Of a DNA stretch of 64,000 bases, positions 58,320-64,000 are shown piece by piece. Below the pieces are notes generated by a model. The model worked only from the letters and a program-made list of their open reading frames with translations, was not told the DNA's origin and made no database searches. The position numbers and the translations under genes are program-made. Origin of the DNA: Halicephalobus mephisto (lineage: Eukaryota; Nematoda; Chromadorea; Rhabditida; Panagrolaimidae); the NCBI GenBank assembly GCA_009193035.1, contig SWDT01000024.1, positions 248,001 to 312,000 of the forward strand, given 5' to 3'. Each line of letters begins with the position of its first letter. Within the stretch, counting starts at the first letter, position 1.

Positions 58320-58970
58320 ACACAATATTGAAATAAATTAATTTTAAAAAGTAAAGTAAATTTTTATAGGAAAAATTTAACATTTTTTAGAGAAATTTTT
58401 CCTTTCGAGATCGAAAATTTAAAAAAATAATTTTTATTAAAAAAAAACAATATTTTTATAGACATTTCTTTATAATTTATAAAATATAAAAAAAATAATT
58501 TTTTTATCGAAATTTCTCCTTTAAAAATTACGAAATATTTCTAAAAATATTAATTTTTATTTAAAAAAATAATTTTTTATAAATATTTGTTTATAATTTA
58601 TAAAGTATAAAAAAAATAATTTTTTTATGAAAATTTCTCCTTTAAAAATTACAAAATATTTCTTAAAATATTAATTTTTATTTAAAAAAATAATTTTTTA
58701 TGGAACTTTCTCCTTTAAAAATTACGAAATATTTCTAAAAATATTAATTTTTATTTAAAAAAATAATTTTTTATAGACATTTTTTTATAATTTTTTTATC
58801 GAAATTTCTCCTTTAAAAATTACGAAATATTTCTAAAAATATTAATTTTTATTTAAAAAAAATAATTTTTTATAAATATTTGTTTATAATTTATAAAGTA
58901 TAAAAAAAATCACTTTTTTATGGAACTTTCTCCTTTAAAAATTACGAAATATTTCTAAAATTAATTTAAC
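58320..58970. repeat. nested AT-rich tandem repeat
   Basis: The motif CTCCTTTAAAAATTAC recurs at 58516, 58637, 58710, 58808 and 58930, that is at intervals of 121, 73, 98 and 122 bp. The intervals share AATATTTCTAAAAATATTAA and TATTTAAAAAAATAATTTTT. The varying lengths suggest internal deletions in a ~122 bp unit. Confidence 0.8.
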
Positions 58971-60285
58971 AAAAATAAAATTTATTCCAACAAGGAAATT
59001 TAACATTTTTAAAATTAAGAAATTTCGTTTTGACATCAATAAAGTATTTAAAAATTAATTTTCTTAAAACCTCAAAAGACTCCAAAGTCCATTTTAAATC
59101 TTTTCTTTTTCCTCGAGTCAATTAATCAAGTGCTCTCACGAATCCATAAATTTTCAATCTTCAAAGTTTTCAATTTGCGCAAAAATAAAAATATTTCCAT
59201 AATCTCGAACGATCAACAAAGGGAAAAATAAAAATAACGGCTTCAAAAAAGAAAAAAGCAAATTTATACTTTTTTGATGACCGCCAATTTTCCAAAAAGG
59301 AGCTGTCCTTGGCTCCAGAAATGGGAAGGAAGACGTCCCGCTGAGATGAAAGCAGGTTTTTATTCTTCACGCTCCTGGTCAAAACATGACGGATTATATC
59401 CAATCTGATCGAAAGTCAATTATTATCTTTTGATCAACAGGTTATCTCAGGATAAGAAAACAATTGAGGAACTTTGGGACAACCACAAAAACAACGAAAA
59501 ACGATCATTTTTCAAATAGAATTATTTCGAAATTTTTTTAAAATAAATAATTTCAACTTATTAAAATTTTATACAAATTTACAGAATTTGATGTTTTAGA
59601 ATTTTTAAAATTAAATGGAAATCGATGAAAATGACAGTTTTGTGAGTTTTTATAAAGTTCTAGAAATCCAGTCGAGACCATTTCGAAAATGTGTTTATTT
59701 CTAATTTTTGTACTTATGAAATTAGAATTCTATAAAAGCTTCCAGAATCTTCTGAAATCAAATGTAAAATTCTGAAATTTTTGAAACTTTTCAAAGTCAA
59801 ATAAAAACTTAAAATTTTTAAGAATTTTTTGAACAAGTTCTAGAATCTTTCAGAATCGAATGTGATTGTAAAATTTTAAAGAATCTCCCAGAAAATTCTG
59901 AAATTTCCTCGAATTTTCCGTAATCTAATATAAAATTTCGAAACTTTTCCTGACCTGGAATCTTCTGGAGCCTTCTAGAAGCTTCTAAACCTTTCCAGAA
60001 TGCAGTAGAATTTTCTACGAACATATGAAATTTCGTGTTTCTAATTTGTGCAGAAATTTCTAAAAACCCCCTTTGGCACAATTTCGATTTTTATAATATT
60101 TCGATGTTTTTTAAATTTCCTGTTTTCCGACAGTCAATACCTGCTGTGCAAACAAGGAATATTCTGTTACTTTTTATTTCTTGTGACCTAAAAGAAGATC
60201 ATTTGAACTAAGATCCTCCTCGATCTTATCTTCCCCTAAAATTGGAGCATCCTCAAATCAGCATTCATTCCTTGATCCTCTCGAG
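58971..60285. other. AT-rich intergenic upstream of collagen
   Basis: No gene is seen. A block of heat-shock-element-like repeat lies at about 59690-60080 with a compact high-quality run at 59961-60000 (CTTCTGGAGCCTTCTAGAAG, then TTTCCAGAA). The ORFs at 59170-59403 and 59818-60081 are not supported. Confidence 0.5.
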
Positions 60286-63004
60286 ATGAGCGTCAAAATA
60301 AGACTGCCTCGGGATTACCAAGTACAGTCCTGGGATGACTACCAAAAAGGAAAAATCGCTGTCCTCGTGGCTGTGATCCTCAGTCTGTCGTCCATCACTC
60401 TGCCAGCGTTTCTAGTCCAGAAATGGACTTTCGAACTGGAAAACACCATCGTCGACGTTGCGAGGGACATGAAGGAATTCAAAGTAAGTTTTTTTCGAAA
60501 AAAAAGTTCTTTGAAGATCCCGCTTTCGTTGTCTAAATTACTAATGATAAAAACGAATAAAAAGTTGTAATTTTTTACAGTAACTACTTGAAAACCATTT
60601 TTTAACAATAAGAAAAAAGTTTCGCAAAAGTTTAGGATATCCAAAGAAAAAACTGTATTTTCAAATCTCCATAACTCAACGAATAATGGGTGGATTTTCA
60701 AAATTCTTTTTTTATTTCACGCAAGTTATCTTGGCCGTTCATTTGTGATCAAAATATTGTGCAATAAGATCCTAATTATATCGAAATATTAAAAAAATTT
60801 TGTTCAAAAACGAGTGAAAAAAATTTTGGAACAGAATGCCAAAACCAGAAAATTGTCATTTCGACATTTATAAAGATGTTTATTTTGTTGACAATCATTT
60901 TTAACTACATTATTTTTAATATTAAACAAGAATGAAAATTTGAATTAAATTGAGCAAAAACAATTTCGGAAATTTGCGATACAGGGCGATAAGGACACTT
61001 GTTTGGATTGTGAAGCATGTCCACTTCAGATCACGATGATTTGTTGTCATGATCACTATTTCACTACTTTAAACCACGATAATCTGACGTCATGATCACT
61101 ATTTTAAATCACAATGATCTGACGTCATGATCACTATTTTAAATCACGATAATCTGATGTCATGATCACTACTTTAAACCACGATAATCTGACGTCATGA
61201 TCACTATTTTAAATCACGATAATCTAATATCATGATCACTACTTTAAACCCCAACGATCTGACGTTATGATCGAAAGTTTTATTTACAGATATTTATATC
61301 ATTGCACAAGGTTTAAATAATAGTTAACGAAAACAAATTTAATACAATTACTATAGTATATTCAACATAAACTCAATGTTTTTAATTTCCAACATTTCTA
61401 TTTAAATTAATTTTAAATTTTTTCGGAACATTTCATATATTACAGTAAACGCAAGTCATCATGATTGGTTAGCAACTTTCACGATAAAGATTTATTTAGT
61501 TTGAAATTTTAAAAAGTAATTTTAATATTTAAAATCTTTCGAATTAATTTTTATGTTTAAAATTTTTGATTTCTACGGAATTTCTTCCAGGATTTGACGG
61601 ATTCGCTCTGGGATGAGCTTCTGACGATTCAAGAAAAATACGGTCGTCCAGCGATCGTTCGAGAGAAACGATTGGCTGAATTCAACTTCCTTAACTACTT
61701 GGAGAGAAGTAATTTCGAAAATATAAATAATTATTTTTTTTGTCTTTCTAGGATCCCATCGTGGGAGACTGAAGTTCGTTGATAAAATCCACGGTGCGAG
61801 AACCTTCGTGCCGAGGAAAAATCATCTAAAAGCTCCTCATCAGACAGAAAACTACCCTGATGACAGTTCTGTTTACTTGGAGCAGCTCCAGAATCTCCCT
61901 TCAACCCAAAGCCCTCCCAGTTCGACTTCCTTCGACGAAACCTACAGTAATCTCAATGAACAGTTCGAAATCAAGAATCCTCCCAGCGTGTCGTCGACGA
62001 GCAACTACCAACCCCCGGTTGACCCCAAGTGCCCCAGGGGACCAGAAGGAGCTCCAGGTTTGGGTTTATTTTTCAATCAATTTTGACTTTCCCGTCTTTT
62101 AGGCCCTGATGGAGAAGACGGGATCCCCGGACTTCCCGGCCCAGACGGACCTCCTGGTTTGGGCTGGAAATTCGTCCACGACATAGAGCTTTCCCCACAT
62201 GGCTGTATTACGTGTCCCGCGGGTCCACCTGGCCCTCCAGGTACGTCTAAGTTTTAAACAAAAAGTGGAATTTTGTAGAAGCTTCTGGAATCCAATAGAG
62301 GATTCTGGAATCTTACAGTAGTTTTCCTAGAACCTTGTAGATATTGTTGGGAACTTCTGCAAGCATATAGAAGATGCTAAAATCTTGAATTTTAAAGAAA
62401 TTTCCAGAACTTTCTGGAATCCTAAAACCGTTTAAAAATTGAAATTTTAAAAATATCTCAATATTAATATCGAGATAGTTTCCTTAAAATATTTGTTTTT
62501 TAATTTTTGTATCAATATGGTTAAAAATTTACTTCAGGACCCCCAGGGGAACAAGGCCTCACAGGACCTAATGGACCAGATGGAGTCCCAGGCAGTTCTG
62601 AAGGTCCTCCAGGCCCACCAGGACCTATAGGAGAAATTGGACAACCGGGCATCGATGGACCGGACGGAAGACGAGGAAAACGAGGCAGGAACGGGTACAG
62701 ATGGCTGCCGTCCCCCAGGGGCGACAAGGGTCCTCCTGGTGTTCGGGGCGCGAAAGGACCTCCTGGACCTCGAGGAGAAAATGGAGAACCTGGATTCCGA
62801 GGTCTTCCTGGAGAAATGGGCATTCAAGGGCTTCCGGGAAAACCCGGAGCGCCAGGACACCCAGGAGAACCCGGACGCGGCGGAAATTCCGGCGATGAGT
62901 CATACTACTGTCCTTGTCCTAAAAGAAACTCCAATCCTTTGATGCAACAAATGAAAAAGAATGAGGAAAATCCATATGTTCCAAATTTATTTTGGGTATT
63001 GTAA
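60286..63004 (+). CDS. cuticle collagen
   Basis: A secreted structural collagen of the nematode cuticle. Five exons: 60286-60483, 61591-61708, 61752-62057, 62103-62240 and 62538-63004, giving 408 residues. The nematode cuticle collagen N-terminal domain is clear: [20 protein letters not shown] is the signal anchor and [20 protein letters not shown] continues to [13 protein letters not shown] furin-type site REKR lies at residues 90-93. After a Pro/Ser-rich linker the Gly-X-Y tracts begin at about residue 196, are interrupted by a Cys-containing segment ([15 protein letters not shown]), and continue for about 120 residues ([17 protein letters not shown]). The C-terminal non-collagenous part starts [11 protein letters not shown]. 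Intron 1 is unusually long (1.1 kb) and contains a 35 bp minisatellite. Confidence 0.94.
61034..61275. repeat. 35 bp minisatellite with CRE-like palindromes
   Basis: Units start at 61077, 61112, 61147, 61182, 61217 and 61252, exactly 35 bp apart, with an outlier at 61034. Each reads roughly CGATAATCTGACGTCATGAT then CACTATTTTAAACCA. TGACGTCA (an 8 bp CRE/bZIP palindrome) is intact in three units and mutated in the others, and ATGATCA-type palindromes follow. It lies in intron 1 of the collagen gene. Confidence 0.9.
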
Positions 63005-63224
63005 AAACAAATGAAAATCGATAAACTTTACGGAGATCTTTCACTATTTGTCCAGGACTCGCTGGAGTCTACTCGTTTGTTCTTCCTCCTGATTGACAGT
63101 TTCGCATGTTTTGTCGTTGTTTGCAGCTTTGAATTTTTATTTAAAATTAATTTTAAATTTCAGAATGTGATCAAAGTTTTGTAATTTTATAATCTTTCAA
63201 GTCCGCCTTATTCACTTGCTCGCC

Positions 63225-63953
63225 ATGAAGTCTTCAGTTATTTCTATTTCATATATCACTTTTTTTGCCATTCTACGTGTTTCCAACGCATCAGATTTGG
63301 ATGACCCAGTAAGCTATGAAAACGACGAAATTCCGTTGCCGATCACTTCAACAGAGAGTCCAATTGATTTCCACATAGACGGTCCAGAAAGTGTTCAACT
63401 TCCGGCGGAAACAGTCACTTTCAAAGTTGTATTTGGCAAAGGAGCAAACTACAAGGAAGATGGTGGGAGTTTCATATATGAATTTTGTAACTTTAGCAAA
63501 TCTAGGGAACTGGACGTTCTATTGGGTCCCGATTGACGGAGTCGGGAACAGTTACGCCGAAGCTTACGACGAATCCACGCTTCAATTGTCCAAGCTTAAA
63601 CCGGGGAAATTAAAGTTTCAAGTAACTGTTTCTAACGGGATTCTGACAGGATACAAGGAGAAATCACTGGTGATAACTGAGCCAAAAAAGGAAAATTCCA
63701 AACCTATCGCCATCATCAAACCCGCAGGTCCTGTGAATATCGACGACAAAAGCCAGCTAGTCCTCGACGGAGAAGGTTTGGTTTTGCATAGACGTTACTT
63801 ACATTAAGCAATTCCAGGAAGTAAAGACAACGATGGGAAAATCACGACTTACGAGTGGCATCTGAAGAAAGGACCGTCTGTTCAGCTCCCGAACAATTTA
63901 AACACTCCGATTCTTACTCTAAATAATCTCCAACCGGGCAATTACACGTTTTC
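63225..63953 (+). CDS. PKD-domain membrane protein, KIAA0319-like (5' part)
   Basis: This is the beginning of a gene that runs off the window. Exons so far are 63225-63462, 63506-63775 and 63818-63953, with short introns (43 and 42 nt) in consistent phase. The N-terminus is a signal peptide (SVISISYITFFAILRVSNAS). At least one PKD repeat is visible: NWTFYWVPIDG ... LKPGKLKFQVTVSNG ... SLVITEP. A second follows: KPIAIIKPAGPVNID, LVLDGEGSKDNDGKITTYEW, ILTLNNLQPGNYTFS. Tandem PKD domains after a signal peptide are typical of the KIAA0319/KIAA0319L family, whose members traffic through the Golgi and endosomes. The start codon has a GCCATGA context. A donor (TTTTC/GTGAGT) closes the last visible exon at 63953. 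Confidence 0.82.
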
Positions 63954-64000
63954 GTGAGTACTTTTTATAATTTCGTAACCTTAACCTTGGCATTATGTCA

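Noticed and set aside
62521..62903. Gly/Pro-rich ORFs on the minus strand
   Set aside because: Antisense reading of the collagen Gly-X-Y exon, which always yields collagen-like shadows.

Overview
This is nuclear DNA from a free-living-type nematode, most likely from the Rhabditida/Caenorhabditis side of the phylum. The evidence is an AT-rich background, many 43-60 nt introns with TTTTCAG-type acceptors, acceptor-like sites a few bases before start codons (candidate spliced-leader sites), operon-like gene spacing, a cuticle collagen, and proteins that match nematode versions closely (UNC-1 stomatin, RAN, CK1-alpha). All exon models were built by hand from splice consensus, reading phase and remembered family similarity. 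No search or transcript data were used.

Layout. 1-3.3 kb: no convincing gene, repeats. 3.4-6.4 kb: two tandem casein kinase I alpha genes (minus). 7.8-9.1 kb: a MICOS subunit (minus) divergent from a Bet1 SNARE (plus). 9.2-11.5 kb: a secreted Pro/Gln-rich protein (minus). 11.6-14.7 kb: tRNA-Met, repeats and an inverted-repeat element. 14.7-17.2 kb: a UDP-glycosyltransferase whose first intron carries a MITE-like element. 18.5-20.4 kb: a GPR107/108-type seven-TM protein (minus), divergent from a TMCC coiled-coil membrane protein (20.9-26.5 kb, plus). The 3.7 kb first intron of the TMCC gene holds minus-strand coding-like pieces. 26.7-33.0 kb: the densest block, a CDK1/2-type kinase (minus) sharing a 194 bp promoter with E2F-like sites with MCM7 (plus), then RAN and RagC in the same direction. 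33.0-35.3 kb: a small secreted protein with a 1.7 kb intron that contains a 32-residue transmembrane micro-ORF. 38.4-42.5 kb: an orphan membrane protein, a Ctr copper transporter and an apyrase (all minus). The apyrase and transporter are 111 bp apart, like an operon. 44.8-46.5 kb: unc-1 stomatin. 47-51 kb: repeats, a tRNA-like sequence and a pogo-type MITE. 51.9-56.6 kb: an SH3-DH-PH Rho guanine nucleotide exchange factor of the ASEF/collybistin type. 57.9-58.1 kb: the possible tail of an unidentified plus-strand gene. 60.3-63.0 kb: cuticle collagen with a 35 bp minisatellite in intron 1. 63.2 kb to the end: the start of a PKD-domain (KIAA0319-like) protein.

Functional threads. The CDK/MCM7 pair fits coordinated S-phase expression. 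RAN and RagC are small GTPases of nuclear transport and TORC1 signalling. The remainder is mostly housekeeping membrane traffic (Bet1, GPR107, TMCC), mitochondrial inner-membrane architecture, copper and nucleotide handling, and neuromuscular stomatin. I see no prokaryotic-type system. The unusual material is in the introns and intergenic DNA: a dispersed ~170 bp inverted-repeat satellite, heat-shock-element-like arrays, a CRE-like minisatellite, and several unannotated small ORFs.
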